From positions 310,001-374,000 of the forward strand of contig NZ_QRDQ01000010.1 in the NCBI RefSeq assembly GCF_003385895.1: a stretch of DNA of 64,000 nt, in the 5' to 3' direction. Source of the DNA: Flavobacterium cutihirudinis (GTDB lineage: Bacteria; Bacteroidota; Bacteroidia; Flavobacteriales; Flavobacteriaceae). A program made the position numbers and the translations under genes. The first letter of the stretch is position 1. Every line of letters begins with the position of its first letter. Below, one piece after another: positions 52,466 through 61,240 of the stretch. The notes beneath the pieces are model-generated. The model worked only from the letters and a program-made list of their open reading frames with translations, did not search any database and was not told the origin of the DNA.

Positions 52466-54439
52466 ATGAAAAAGTCTTCCGATAACGGATATGAAGCTGT
52501 TTCTTCAGGATTGAAAAAACGAATTTTAATTGTAGAAGATCAATTTATTGAGGCGCATGATTTGCAGTTAATCCTCGAAAAAGCAAATTATGAAGTTACA
52601 GGAATTGCACGTTCGGTTGACTTGGCTTTGGAGCAAATTGAGATAGAAAAACCGGATTTAGTTTTTTTGGATATCATGCTGAAAGGCAGTAGAAACGGAA
52701 TTGAACTGGCTCAAATTCTTCAAGAAAAATATATTGGCTTTATATTTATTTCGGCTAATTCTAGCAAAAGTGTTTTAGATCAGGCAAAAACGACACATCC
52801 GTACGGATTTATTGTAAAACCATTTCGGGATCAGGATGTACTTACAACACTTGAAATTGCCTTTTATCGTCAGCAATATAGCTTGGAATCGCAATTAATT
52901 CAGCAATATCAGCTTCAAAAAGGTGTTGCAGAAATTATAAATTCTGATTTAGAAAAAGAAGATGCCTTATTGGCTTTCGCAAAAGTGATTCAGACTTTTA
53001 TTCCGTTTGACTATCTGGAAACGGGATTTGTGACCACAACGCATTACGATAATTTCGGGATTATTAGAAAAAATATAGATTTATACCAAATCATTAATCC
53101 GCAAAAGCTTTCGCAGATTTCGGCTGTTTCAGAAAAGGAATTAAATGAAATTTACAGAAAGTCAAAACTAGATAAAGAACCTATTATTTATAGTGAAGAA
53201 TCGTTAATAAATAATCTACAGGCGGCACCAATAAAAGCTTTGATCACACATAACTTCAGGATAAAATCGTATTTGGTTTTTCCGGTTTCGGTCGCAACGA
53301 TTCAAAGCTATCATTTCACTTTCTATAGCCGAAACCTCAATATTTATTCACAGGAAAATTTAAAGCTTTTAAATGCTCTTGAACCAGTTTTTTCTCAGTT
53401 TATAAATAAAATTTATTCCAAAGAAAAGTATAGTTTACCCATTTCAAAAACAGAAAATAAAAGTACAAACCCGACCAATACCGCAGAAGGTTTTGAAGGA
53501 ATTATTGGCAATAGCTCGCAAATGATTTCCGTTTTTAATTATATCCGAAAAGTGGCGCCATCTGATACTTCTGTTTTAGTTTTAGGCGAAAGCGGCACCG
53601 GAAAAGAGAAAATTGCACAAAGTATTCATGCATTATCTCCAAGAAAAGACAAACCATTAGTAATAATAAACTGCGGAACTATTCCTGAAAACCTTGCAGA
53701 ATCCCTGCTTTTTGGGCATGAAAAAGGTGCTTTTACAGGCGCTTTAGACAGAAGAATTGGAAAGTTTGAACTGGCGGATGGTGGTACAGTTTTTTTAGAT
53801 GAAATAGGAGAGATGTCGCTGGAACTTCAGGTAAAATTACTTCGGGTTTTACAGGAAAGAGAAATCGAACGAGTAGGAGGAACTTCTTCTATGAAAATTG
53901 ATGTGAGAATTATTGCGGCAACCAATAAAAATCTTGAAGAAGAAGTGGCTGCCGGAAGATTTAGAATGGATTTGTATTATCGATTGCATGTTTTTCCGAT
54001 AGTTGTTCCGTCATTAAAAAAACGAAAAGAGGACATTCCGGATTTGGCCAATCATTTTATAAAACTCTACAGCGAAAGAATGGGAAGAAAAGCACCAGTT
54101 CTTTCTGATTTTGCTCTTCAGCAGATTCAGGATTACAATTGGCCCGGAAATATCAGAGAACTTGAACATGTGATACAGCGTACCATTTTGCTGACGGATG
54201 GCAATGTTATTAAGGAAATTGGGCTTTCTGTTTCCTCCAAAATACATCCGGAGCAGGTTTCTGAGCCATTTTCTATTAAAACCATTTTAGAAAATGAAAG
54301 AGATTATATTCTTTATATTCTTAAGAAATGCAACGGAAAAATTTCAGGTGTTGGTGGTGCAGCCGAAATTTTAGACATTCATCCTTCGACTTTAAATTCC
54401 AAGATAAAAAAGCTGGAAATAAAAAGAGAAATCAGTTAA
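52466..54439 (+). CDS. NtrC-type sigma-54 response regulator with extra central domain
   Basis: A 657-residue activator: receiver about 18-135 (ILIVEDQ, Asp in VFLDIMLKGSRNG, Lys in IVKPFRD), a GAF-like domain about 145-330 that the 34861 paralogue lacks, AAA+ about 350-585 (GESGTGKE, GAFTGA, TVFLDEIGEM, RMDLYYRLHV) and Fis-type helix-turn-helix at the end (GGAAEILDIHPSTLNSKIKK). It may integrate phosphorylation with a small ligand. TATTTTTG at 52415-52422 is a possible -7 box. It overlaps the convergent hydrolase by four bases. Confidence 0.94.
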   Translation: MKKSSDNGYEAVSSGLKKRILIVEDQFIEAHDLQLILEKANYEVTGIARSVDLALEQIEIEKPDLVFLDIMLKGSRNGIELAQILQEKYIGFIFISANSSKSVLDQAKTTHPYGFIVKPFRDQDVLTTLEIAFYRQQYSLESQLIQQYQLQKGVAEIINSDLEKEDALLAFAKVIQTFIPFDYLETGFVTTTHYDNFGIIRKNIDLYQIINPQKLSQISAVSEKELNEIYRKSKLDKEPIIYSEESLINNLQAAPIKALITHNFRIKSYLVFPVSVATIQSYHFTFYSRNLNIYSQENLKLLNALEPVFSQFINKIYSKEKYSLPISKTENKSTNPTNTAEGFEGIIGNSSQMISVFNYIRKVAPSDTSVLVLGESGTGKEKIAQSIHALSPRKDKPLVIINCGTIPENLAESLLFGHEKGAFTGALDRRIGKFELADGGTVFLDEIGEMSLELQVKLLRVLQEREIERVGGTSSMKIDVRIIAATNKNLEEEVAAGRFRMDLYYRLHVFPIVVPSLKKRKEDIPDLANHFIKLYSERMGRKAPVLSDFALQQIQDYNWPGNIRELEHVIQRTILLTDGNVIKEIGLSVSSKIHPEQVSEPFSIKTILENERDYILYILKKCNGKISGVGGAAEILDIHPSTLNSKIKKLEIKREIS

Positions 54440-55221
54440 GTGATTTTTGCCAGCCAGTTTGCGATATATTCTGCAATACTTTTCCAGTTTTCCTGTTTTG
54501 AAATGAGATGATTTGAATTTTGAAATTCTTTGTACGACGTAATAGAATGAAGATTTTTATATTTTTTGAAATTTAAGTATTGAAGCGAAGCAGGGATAAA
54601 AGCATCGGAAGAACCAGCTACAAATAAAATAGGATTGTGTTTTTTTTGGAAATCTATTTCACCTGATTTAGAAAATAGATCTCGTATAATCAATTTAGAC
54701 TCTGGAATTCGAAGCTTTTCATAAGTATCTTTTTGATCCTCGAAAGGCATTTGAGAAGTAAATTTACTTTGCCATTCTTTAAAAGACATTAGATAGGATT
54801 TATTTGCGGGTGTAAAAAGACCATAAGCGTTCCAAATAGCTTTAAAAAAAGAAATATTGAAGCGAATTAAATTCCCCGGGGGAAATGAATTTACACAGAT
54901 TACGGCTGAACCTAGTTCTTTCTGAAGGAGCAATTGCGCAACAAGACCTCCGTAAGAATGTCCAATTAAAATTGGATTTTCAGGGAGTTTTTCGATAATT
55001 TCTGTATAATAATCCAAAAGATCGTTTAAATGTATTGAAGCTATTTTTGAGTTTGGATGTGTTTGTCTCAAAATTGTTGCCGATTCATTTTTGTATAACC
55101 AAGGCGGCGCGACGGTTTTGTATCCTTTATTTTCAAAAAAAATAATCCATTCTTCCCAGTAAGAATGACTTATAAATGCGCCTGTAATAAACATAATCGT
55201 TTTTTTATTAGATAAATACAT
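54436..55221 (-). CDS. alpha/beta hydrolase, paralogue of 46702
   Basis: A 261-residue cytosolic hydrolase with MFITGAFISHSYWEEW (oxyanion), LIGHSYGGLVAQ (nucleophile near residue 93), FVAGSSDAFIP (acid) and SNHLISKQENW (histidine). The layout, the FENKGYKTVAPPW segment and the closing QENWKSIAEYIANWL parallel the hydrolase at 46702, so the pair arose by duplication. It is divergent from the hydrolase at 55513. Confidence 0.87.
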   Translation of the reverse strand: MYLSNKKTIMFITGAFISHSYWEEWIIFFENKGYKTVAPPWLYKNESATILRQTHPNSKIASIHLNDLLDYYTEIIEKLPENPILIGHSYGGLVAQLLLQKELGSAVICVNSFPPGNLIRFNISFFKAIWNAYGLFTPANKSYLMSFKEWQSKFTSQMPFEDQKDTYEKLRIPESKLIIRDLFSKSGEIDFQKKHNPILFVAGSSDAFIPASLQYLNFKKYKNLHSITSYKEFQNSNHLISKQENWKSIAEYIANWLAKIT

Positions 55222-55351
55222 AGCACCTTGTTTAGATTATTTTCAGAAAAGCGTAACCGAGTTGTTTAGATATCATTTTTAAAACAAAAGGAATGCCCTT
55301 TTTGTAAAGTATTGATTATGATAGTATTCTATAAAAAGCCGATTTTAGAAT

Positions 55352-55403
55352 TATTATATATCGTTAAAAAGAAGTTTTGATTATTGAAATATCATAATTT
55401 CAA
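55352..55403. promoter_or_regulatory. palindrome cluster upstream of hydrolase gene
   Basis: A degenerate CGATATATCG-type site TATTATATATCGTTAA (55352-55367) is followed by a perfect inverted repeat TTGAAAT (55384-55390) / ATTTCAA (55397-55403). Both lie 50-100 bases upstream of a -24/-12 candidate. Confidence 0.4.
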
Positions 55404-55449
55404 GATGCGAGCATGATCTTAAAAGCTTTATTTATAGCGTTTTATGTTT

Positions 55450-55465
55450 TGGTTTAATCTTTGCC
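55450..55465 (+). promoter_or_regulatory. candidate sigma-54 promoter of the hydrolase at 55513
   Basis: TGGTTTAATCTTTGCC has GG and GC separated by exactly 10 nt and a good TTTGC -12 element. Transcription would start near 55476, 37 nt before the ATG. Confidence 0.6.
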
Positions 55466-55512
55466 TGCCTCAGTTTCAAGTAACTATTGATTCTAATCTT
55501 TAAATTATAATT

Positions 55513-56349
55513 ATGAAAAAAATCTATGATGCAGAAACACGATTTGCCGATCTAGGTGATCGTAAAATTGCTTATCGTTCTTATGGAAAGGGAAAGGCAA
55601 TAATTTTTGTGAATCGTTTTAGAGGAATTCTCGATACTTGGGATCCTTTGTTTGTAGCAATGTTGGCTGAAAAGTTTAATGTTATTGTGTTTGATTATTC
55701 CGGAATTGGTTCTTCTACAGGAAGTTTGGCTCCTGATGTTACGATAGTGGCGAAAGATGTGAAAGATCTTGCAGATTTTTTGAAGTTAGATTCTGTTGTA
55801 GTTTTAGGCTGGTCTTATGGAGGTTTGGTAGCGCAGGCTGCGACATTGTTGTATCCTAACCTTGTGACACATGCGGTTTTAGTTGGTACAAATCCGCCAG
55901 GGCAAAATGAGATTCCAATTGAGCAGGCATTTTTTGATGCAGCGTTAAAAACATTAAATGATTTTGAGGACGAAATTGTGTTGTTCTTCGAACCAAAATC
56001 TGAGTCGAGCCGTTTTGCAGCAAAAGCCTCGCACGACAGAATTCACAAAAAAATCGAAATAGCGAAGATCCCTTCAACAATGGATGTTTTTCAATTGTAT
56101 TTTGGTGGTGGCGATGGATTTAGAGAAGATATTTTAAATTTTAGAGAACAAATTAAAAAGACCAAAACTCCAATTTTGATTATTATGGGAGATCACGATA
56201 TTAGTTTTGCTGTAGATAACTGGTATCCGTTTATTAATCAAATGGCAAATGCTCAAATGATCGTTTATTCTGGAACCGGGCATGCGCCGCAGCATCAATT
56301 TCCGGAACTTACTTCAAAATACATATCCAATTTTATAAAATACGCATAA
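55513..56349 (+). CDS. alpha/beta hydrolase
   Basis: A 278-residue cytosolic alpha/beta hydrolase with the nucleophile in VLGWSYGGLVAQ (near residue 99), the acid in IMGDHDISF and the histidine in GTGHAPQHQF. The oxyanion region IIFVNRFRGILDTWDP lacks the usual HG. A four-helix cap (about 130-200) follows the nucleophile. Substrate unknown. The gene has a well-spaced sigma-54 promoter candidate and ends at a strong terminator, so it is probably transcribed alone. Confidence 0.88.
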   Translation: MKKIYDAETRFADLGDRKIAYRSYGKGKAIIFVNRFRGILDTWDPLFVAMLAEKFNVIVFDYSGIGSSTGSLAPDVTIVAKDVKDLADFLKLDSVVVLGWSYGGLVAQAATLLYPNLVTHAVLVGTNPPGQNEIPIEQAFFDAALKTLNDFEDEIVLFFEPKSESSRFAAKASHDRIHKKIEIAKIPSTMDVFQLYFGGGDGFREDILNFREQIKKTKTPILIIMGDHDISFAVDNWYPFINQMANAQMIVYSGTGHAPQHQFPELTSKYISNFIKYA

Positions 56350-56390
56350 TCAAATCTGACCTCAGTAGTAAGAGGAAGTTTTTTGCGTCT

Positions 56391-56425
56391 AAAGGAATAG
56401 TTTCAGCACCTATTCCTTTTTTTTT
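56391..56425 (+). terminator. intrinsic terminator
   Basis: AAAGGAATAG and CTATTCCTTT form a perfect 10-bp stem with a 9-nt loop, followed by a run of T. It ends the hydrolase transcript 42 bases after its stop. Confidence 0.92.
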
Positions 56426-56464
56426 GAAAAATTTTAAAAGTGATCATTTTCAATAATAATTATT

Positions 56465-56508
56465 CAGTGATATTTCGCTAAAAAAGAAGTTTTAACGAAA
56501 TATCATTG
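56465..56508. repeat. inverted pair of TGATATTTCGCTA motifs
   Basis: TGATATTTCGCTAAAA (56468-56483) and TTTTAACGAAATATCA (56489-56504) are inverted copies with one mismatch and a short centre. Each arm matches the motif at 49751-49801. It lies between convergent genes, just past the stop of the MBL gene, so it may act as that gene's terminator or as a binding site. Confidence 0.55.
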
Positions 56509-56525
56509 TAAAAGAGCAGCTAAAA

Positions 56526-57206
56526 TCATAAATCGATTGTACTGTTTATTTTAGGTAAGAAAAGTTCAAGTCCGGCACTTTTGAAATCATTCATCGCTTT
56601 TTGATGATCCATAACAATGAAGCCGAATGTATCATAATGAACACCTAAAATTTTAGTGACACCAACTAGTTTTGAAGCTTCAATTGCTTCTTCAATTCCC
56701 ATGGTAAGTCCGTCGCCAATTGGGAAAACGGCAAAATCAAGTTTTGTGAATTTAGGAATAAGCTGCATGTCAAGAGTTAATGCAGTATCGCCGCTGTAAT
56801 AGAAATTTCCATCAGAAGTAGTTAATACAAAACCGCAGGCAATTCCGCCATAAGTTCCGTCAATAAAACTGCTTGGATGTTGCGCTACAACGCATTTTAC
56901 CGTTCCAAAATCAAAATTAAATTTTCCTCCCGGATTGATTGGATGCGCGTTTTCTATTCCGTTTTTTAATAACCAGTTATAGATTTCGAAATTGCCTAAA
57001 ACTTTTGCTCCGGTATTTTTTGCAATTCGCTCAACATCGAGAATATGATCGTAATGCGCGTGAGAAATAAAGATATAATCTGCTTTTATTGCATCGACAT
57101 CAACCTCTTTGGCTAATTCGTTTGGCGTAATAAAAGGATCAAAAAGAATGTGTTTTCCATTGGCGTAGACCGAAAAACAGGAATGTCCGTAATAAGTAAC
57201 TTTCAT
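56526..57206 (-). CDS. metallo-beta-lactamase-fold hydrolase (UPF0173 type)
   Basis: 226 residues from the ATG at 57206 (MKVTYYGHSCF, the family's standard start); an upstream in-frame start would add ten unusual residues. The zinc motif HAHYDH is near residue 54, later metal ligands are in YYSGDTAL and GVHYDTFGF. UPF0173 proteins are small cytosolic metal-dependent hydrolases of unknown substrate. A TGGCAT-type promoter candidate lies about 40-55 bases upstream. Confidence 0.9.
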   Translation of the reverse strand: MKVTYYGHSCFSVYANGKHILFDPFITPNELAKEVDVDAIKADYIFISHAHYDHILDVERIAKNTGAKVLGNFEIYNWLLKNGIENAHPINPGGKFNFDFGTVKCVVAQHPSSFIDGTYGGIACGFVLTTSDGNFYYSGDTALTLDMQLIPKFTKLDFAVFPIGDGLTMGIEEAIEASKLVGVTKILGVHYDTFGFIVMDHQKAMNDFKSAGLELFLPKINSTIDL

Positions 57207-57244
57207 GATATTTAGGTTTAGTGATTTATAATTCAATAGTATTT

Positions 57245-57260
57245 TTCAAGAAATATGCCA
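57245..57260 (-). promoter_or_regulatory. weak sigma-54-like promoter of the MBL gene
   Basis: Minus strand TGGCATATTTCTTGAA: good TGGCAT -24 element, TTGA instead of TTGC at -12, correct spacing. Start would be near 57235, about 29 nt before the ATG. Confidence 0.35.
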
Positions 57261-57307
57261 TGAAGAGACACTCTATAATATGTTGGTTTGCAAAGAGTTT
57301 TAAAAAG

Positions 57308-57338
57308 AAAAGGAATGAGCATTACACTCATTCCTTTT
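57308..57338 (-). terminator. intrinsic terminator of the GH89 gene
   Basis: AAAAGGAATGAG and CTCATTCCTTTT form a perfect 12-bp stem with a 7-nt loop, followed by a T run on the minus strand. Confidence 0.9.
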
Positions 57339-57360
57339 AATTCAATTTAATTGATAAAAA

Positions 57361-59505
57361 TTATTTAAGTATTTCTTTTATAATTTGATTCTGTTGCATT
57401 TTTGAAATTTTCACAGGTTGATACATATCAGATTTATTACACCAATTTTGTTCAAATGCAAAATAATCAGGATCTGGAATAGAGGCGTCGCCTTTTAATT
57501 CGGCAAGTGATTTGGTTACAAATAATTCCCATCTTGGTAAATAAAAACTACTCATTAAGCCGCTCCATTCTTTGTTTGCATATTCATGAAGATCGGTGTC
57601 AGGATTATTAGGTCCCCAAAACGTAATCTGCATTTTTGCATTCTTTAAGGCAAGTTCTTTTTCGCTTGGAGTTTTGCCGAAATCACGAGCTTGTTTCAGC
57701 CATGAATAAAGTTGAAAATGTTCATTAGAACTCAATAAAGAATCCTGCATTTTAATCATCGATAAAAACAATGACGATTGTTTTGAGAACTGTTCTATAT
57801 TTTTTTGTTCAAAAGCTGTTACCATATCTTTATAGACATTTTCGCCCATATTGGACAAAACCTGACGCATAAAATCTACCTTATCAATTTGGTACGTATT
57901 GCTATCGTTCATTTCATCTGAAGCAGCTATAAAAAGTTTTACACCTTCTTTAAATTTTTCCGTATCGTAATTTCTCTCTCTTGTTCCCCACGAAGAAACG
58001 CTGCCTACTTTTAAGGAAGGTCTCGCACAAAAAACAGATTCAGATGGACCTTCTTGTGATTTTTCAAAACTGGAGTAAATGGTCTGTAAAAAAATCTCCC
58101 AGGCCTGATATATTTTTTCGTTTGATTTTCCGTATCGTGCATCAACAAACGATTTTATCCAATCTTTGGTTTGCACTTTTTCCTGATGCCACGCAAGATC
58201 CAAAACCAAATCATAAACTGCCGGATTGTTGTGTATCCCTTCTGGCATAATACCCACGCCTTTCATTACAGATGCATATTCGCTATTATTTGCGCGGTAT
58301 ACTTCGTCGGCAAAACGTTGGAGCTTTCCGTACATTCCGCTTTTTTCTCCAAAATTGGTTACCGTACACCAGATAAATGGTGTGTTCTCATATCCTTTTC
58401 GGGTAAACCAATTATTTGTGTTTTCACCAAATAATTCTTGTACCAATACTTTAGACTTGTCTAGTTTTGATAAAATTTGTGTAGAAGGATTATTTTGCCA
58501 TCCCATCAAAACCCATGTACTTTCAGGGAAATGTTTTTGCATTTCGGTTTGCACCAATTTTCCATAATCTGCGACATTGATATTTTCTGATTTTCCACCT
58601 TCGTGAAAAGGATCTCCGGAGAAATAATGCAAATCGTTGCCGTACAACTTGATCATTTCATTATAATAAATGTCAGCTATTTTTTTAAAGTTATCATCAG
58701 GTTTAAGAAATGCCGGACGCTGAAAACCGCCAGCCCATTTTCCTTGTTCTATTACATCTATTCCTTTATCTTTTAGATTAGAAGGCACCATTCCGTAAAA
58801 ACCCTGCATTACTGGTTGCATGCCAAAGGTTCTCATTCTTGCCAGTATCTTTTTTTGCAAATTTGTTTGTTGATCAATAATTCCCTGAGTGACCGGACCG
58901 CCCCAACCTTCTAAATTACCCATGAGCCACCAGGCCGAAAACGCCGGACCAGCAATAAATTGCAGAATTTCTTTTTCGCTATATCCTAATTTTCGCAATG
59001 TATTTTGCCAAACCGCTTCAGCTCCAATAGGCGCCAGAACTAAGTTTACACCATTCAAAGCCATCCAATCCAGTTCATGTTCCCAATCTTTCCAGCCATA
59101 AAAACTCATTGTATAATTGATGGTGCAGTAATTAAGAGCAAATCGGATATCTGCATTCGATGTAATTTTTACAGGTTCATTAATTACAGGAAATTGATTA
59201 ACAGCAGAAAGATTATCGCCCATGTGCGACATCGAACGATGACAATAATTTTTAAGATAATAACCAAGTCCTTTGGCGGCAGCACTGGCACTAGATGCCG
59301 ATATAACGAGGTTTTTGTTTTTTGTTTGAAGTATAAATAGATCCTTTCCGTTTTCTTTTGGGATGGATAAAAATGATGTTCTTTCAGACAACCACGGTAC
59401 GCGTCTTTGCGCTAACTCTTTTACAGGTTGATAGACAGATTGGGCATTTACGGTTAGTTGAAATAATAAGAAAAGGGTAAGAAAGCTTATTTTCGTTGGT
59501 TTCAT
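57361..59505 (-). CDS. secreted alpha-N-acetylglucosaminidase (GH89, NAGLU-like)
   Basis: A 714-residue enzyme with signal peptide at about 1-21 (LTVNAQS). It shows the NAGLU order: N-terminal small domain, (beta/alpha)8 barrel and helical C-terminal domain. LNYCTINYTMSFYGWKDWEHELDWMALNGVNL spans the barrel start (cited in pieces), GDPFHEGG (near 289-296) holds the likely acid/base Glu, and VLVQELFGE (near 348) a second active-site Glu. It would remove terminal alpha-GlcNAc from host-type glycans such as heparan sulfate or mucin. No other glycosaminoglycan genes are next to it. Confidence 0.92.
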   Translation of the reverse strand: MKPTKISFLTLFLLFQLTVNAQSVYQPVKELAQRRVPWLSERTSFLSIPKENGKDLFILQTKNKNLVISASSASAAAKGLGYYLKNYCHRSMSHMGDNLSAVNQFPVINEPVKITSNADIRFALNYCTINYTMSFYGWKDWEHELDWMALNGVNLVLAPIGAEAVWQNTLRKLGYSEKEILQFIAGPAFSAWWLMGNLEGWGGPVTQGIIDQQTNLQKKILARMRTFGMQPVMQGFYGMVPSNLKDKGIDVIEQGKWAGGFQRPAFLKPDDNFKKIADIYYNEMIKLYGNDLHYFSGDPFHEGGKSENINVADYGKLVQTEMQKHFPESTWVLMGWQNNPSTQILSKLDKSKVLVQELFGENTNNWFTRKGYENTPFIWCTVTNFGEKSGMYGKLQRFADEVYRANNSEYASVMKGVGIMPEGIHNNPAVYDLVLDLAWHQEKVQTKDWIKSFVDARYGKSNEKIYQAWEIFLQTIYSSFEKSQEGPSESVFCARPSLKVGSVSSWGTRERNYDTEKFKEGVKLFIAASDEMNDSNTYQIDKVDFMRQVLSNMGENVYKDMVTAFEQKNIEQFSKQSSLFLSMIKMQDSLLSSNEHFQLYSWLKQARDFGKTPSEKELALKNAKMQITFWGPNNPDTDLHEYANKEWSGLMSSFYLPRWELFVTKSLAELKGDASIPDPDYFAFEQNWCNKSDMYQPVKISKMQQNQIIKEILK

Positions 59506-59565
59506 TTTTGCTAATTCGTTTTGTGGCTTAGTTAATTTTTATTTTATAAAGATATAATTATTCTC

Positions 59566-59594
59566 AGCAAAAAATGTTTCACTGAAATTTTGCT
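59566..59594. promoter_or_regulatory. imperfect inverted repeat upstream of the GH89 gene
   Basis: AGCAAAA and TTTTGCT flank a TTTCACTGAAA palindrome. The right half, CTGAAATTTTGCT, resembles AGTGAAATTTCGCTA at 49782. It lies about 60-90 bases from the GH89 start. Confidence 0.35.
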
Positions 59595-59695
59595 TTACTA
59601 TTTTGAGTAAAAAATAATTCTACTAAAATTTCATAATCTATAGAAATAACTATAAGCAAACCAATCTCAGCTCTCAATTACCTCTGAATAAAAAA

Positions 59696-59726
59696 TTGAT
59701 TTATGTGCTTACAGTTTGTACTTTTG
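59696..59726 (+). promoter_or_regulatory. promoter ending at the start codon (possible leaderless mRNA)
   Basis: TTG (59696-59698), a 20-nt spacer and TACTTTTG (59719-59726) fit the Bacteroidota consensus. The ATG is at 59732, only five bases past the -7 box, so transcription would begin at or next to the start codon. Confidence 0.55.
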
Positions 59727-59731
59727 CGCCT

Positions 59732-60190
59732 ATGAATGATAATTTTACAAACGAATATTTTGGAATAGGAATACAAAATGGTAAAACACCAGAAAATTTG
59801 GGTGTTTTATGGCGTTCTGCCCAAAATTTAGGTGCTACTTTTATATTTACTATTGGAAATCGCTATGCCAAACAAGCTTGTGACACTCACGATGCTGTAA
59901 AAGCAATTCCTTACTTTCATTATGAAACTTTTGAAGCTTTTTATGAAAATTTGCCAAAGGGAGCAAGGTTAGTAGGTGTTGAATTATCTGATAAAGCTGC
60001 AGATTTAGAAACTTTTGAGCATCCAAGACGCTGCGTGTATTTATTAGGCGCAGAGGATCATGGTTTATCTAAATATGCAATGGATAAATGCCATCATTTA
60101 GTAAAATTCAAATCGGAGAAAAGTTTAAACGTGGCTGTTGCGGGAACGATTATTATGTATGATCGAAATTTAGCTAAACCACGTTCTTGA
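59732..60190 (+). CDS. SPOUT RNA 2'-O-methyltransferase (TrmH/SpoU family)
   Basis: A 152-residue methyltransferase made of only the SPOUT catalytic domain. Motif 1 is in NLGVLWRSAQNLGATFIFTI, motif 2 in YLLGAEDHGLSKYAMDKCHH and motif 3 in SLNVAVAGTIIMYDR; together these form the knotted AdoMet site. The ATG at 59732 (MNDNFTNEYFG) leads directly into the domain. It probably modifies tRNA or rRNA; the exact nucleotide is not readable. It stands alone between GH89 and the lipoprotein genes. Confidence 0.9.
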   Translation: MNDNFTNEYFGIGIQNGKTPENLGVLWRSAQNLGATFIFTIGNRYAKQACDTHDAVKAIPYFHYETFEAFYENLPKGARLVGVELSDKAADLETFEHPRRCVYLLGAEDHGLSKYAMDKCHHLVKFKSEKSLNVAVAGTIIMYDRNLAKPRS

Positions 60191-60217
60191 TACTATAGAA
60201 AAGAGCAGAAGTAAAGT

Positions 60218-61240
60218 TTAGTATTTTTCAAAATAAAGATAATTTGTGCTATTGCTTACGTCACGTAATCTGATTTGCGAGTTGTTAAACTCAAACAACT
60301 TCCAATTGTTATTTAACTTACTAAGTAAAGCGGAGTTAAAATTCAATTTTAATTCTTTAGAGCCGCTTTGTGTTGTAGTTTCCCATTGACCTGTTTCTGA
60401 AACTCCTCCTTTTGTAGCAACTATAGATTTATCGCTTTTAAAGACAAATGAATAGCCGCTGTAAGAACTTGTTTTATCTGAATCGGCAAAGTAATAAGGA
60501 ATTTCCCAGGTTCCTTTTGTTATTGTTGCTGTAAAATCCAATGTTACAATATTGTTTTCCGGACAATAATCAATTGCATATTTTATGGCATTTTCGAACT
60601 CTAGATTATTCGTAATTGATTTTATTTGACCGTTGTAATCTGCAATCGAAATTGGATATTGTAACGAAATATACTGACTATTGTTTAAGTTTTTTATAAA
60701 AGTAAAAAAGGCCTGATCGCTTATAATCGATTGAGAACTTGCAATTTGATTGCCGCTATTATAAATATTAATTGTGATTGGATAATTGATATTTAGTCCG
60801 TTGATTTTGGATAAAAGATCCGGATATTTATTCCAATAATCGATTAAGGAATCAAAATCGGCTTCATTCGGAATTAGTTTTTCGATGTAATTGTAGTAAA
60901 CCATCGTTACAGGAAAATCTATTTTTACAATATCATCATCAGTAGAACTTGCGTTGATATTATCTAAAACTTTTTGATAATCGGCAGTTGTATTCAATGC
61001 AATTTTGGCACTATTAACAGTAACCGTATACGGAAGTTTTATAGTGCAATAAGTAGAACCGTCGATTATATTGTCCTGCACCGTTGGAACCATTGCAACC
61101 CTTTGCAAGTAAGTTGTAAGCGGAGAAGCATTTGTGACTGTTCCTTGTGTGTTATTATTATCCTGCTCATCAATTTCATTTTGACAAGAGAATAAAAACA
61201 AGATAATCACTATCGATAAATATTTTTTTAAAGGGAACAT
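60218..61240 (-). CDS. lipoprotein built of four repeats with lipocalin-like end
   Basis: A 340-residue protein with a lipoprotein signal (ILFLFSC, Cys19) and an Asn/Asp-rich linker. Four units of about 42 residues follow, each centred on a beta pair with proline: CTIKLPYTVTV (P70), VKIDFPVTMVYYN (P110), LNINYPITINIYN (P154) and ISLQYPISIADYN (P196), each with a later helix such as DFDSLIDYW or EFENAIKYAI. The last about 90 residues (GYSFVFKSDKSIVAT...) look like a small lipocalin-type barrel. I do not recognise a named family. It is divergent from the ECF sigma gene. Confidence 0.78.
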   Translation of the reverse strand: MFPLKKYLSIVIILFLFSCQNEIDEQDNNNTQGTVTNASPLTTYLQRVAMVPTVQDNIIDGSTYCTIKLPYTVTVNSAKIALNTTADYQKVLDNINASSTDDDIVKIDFPVTMVYYNYIEKLIPNEADFDSLIDYWNKYPDLLSKINGLNINYPITINIYNSGNQIASSQSIISDQAFFTFIKNLNNSQYISLQYPISIADYNGQIKSITNNLEFENAIKYAIDYCPENNIVTLDFTATITKGTWEIPYYFADSDKTSSYSGYSFVFKSDKSIVATKGGVSETGQWETTTQSGSKELKLNFNSALLSKLNNNWKLFEFNNSQIRLRDVSNSTNYLYFEKY

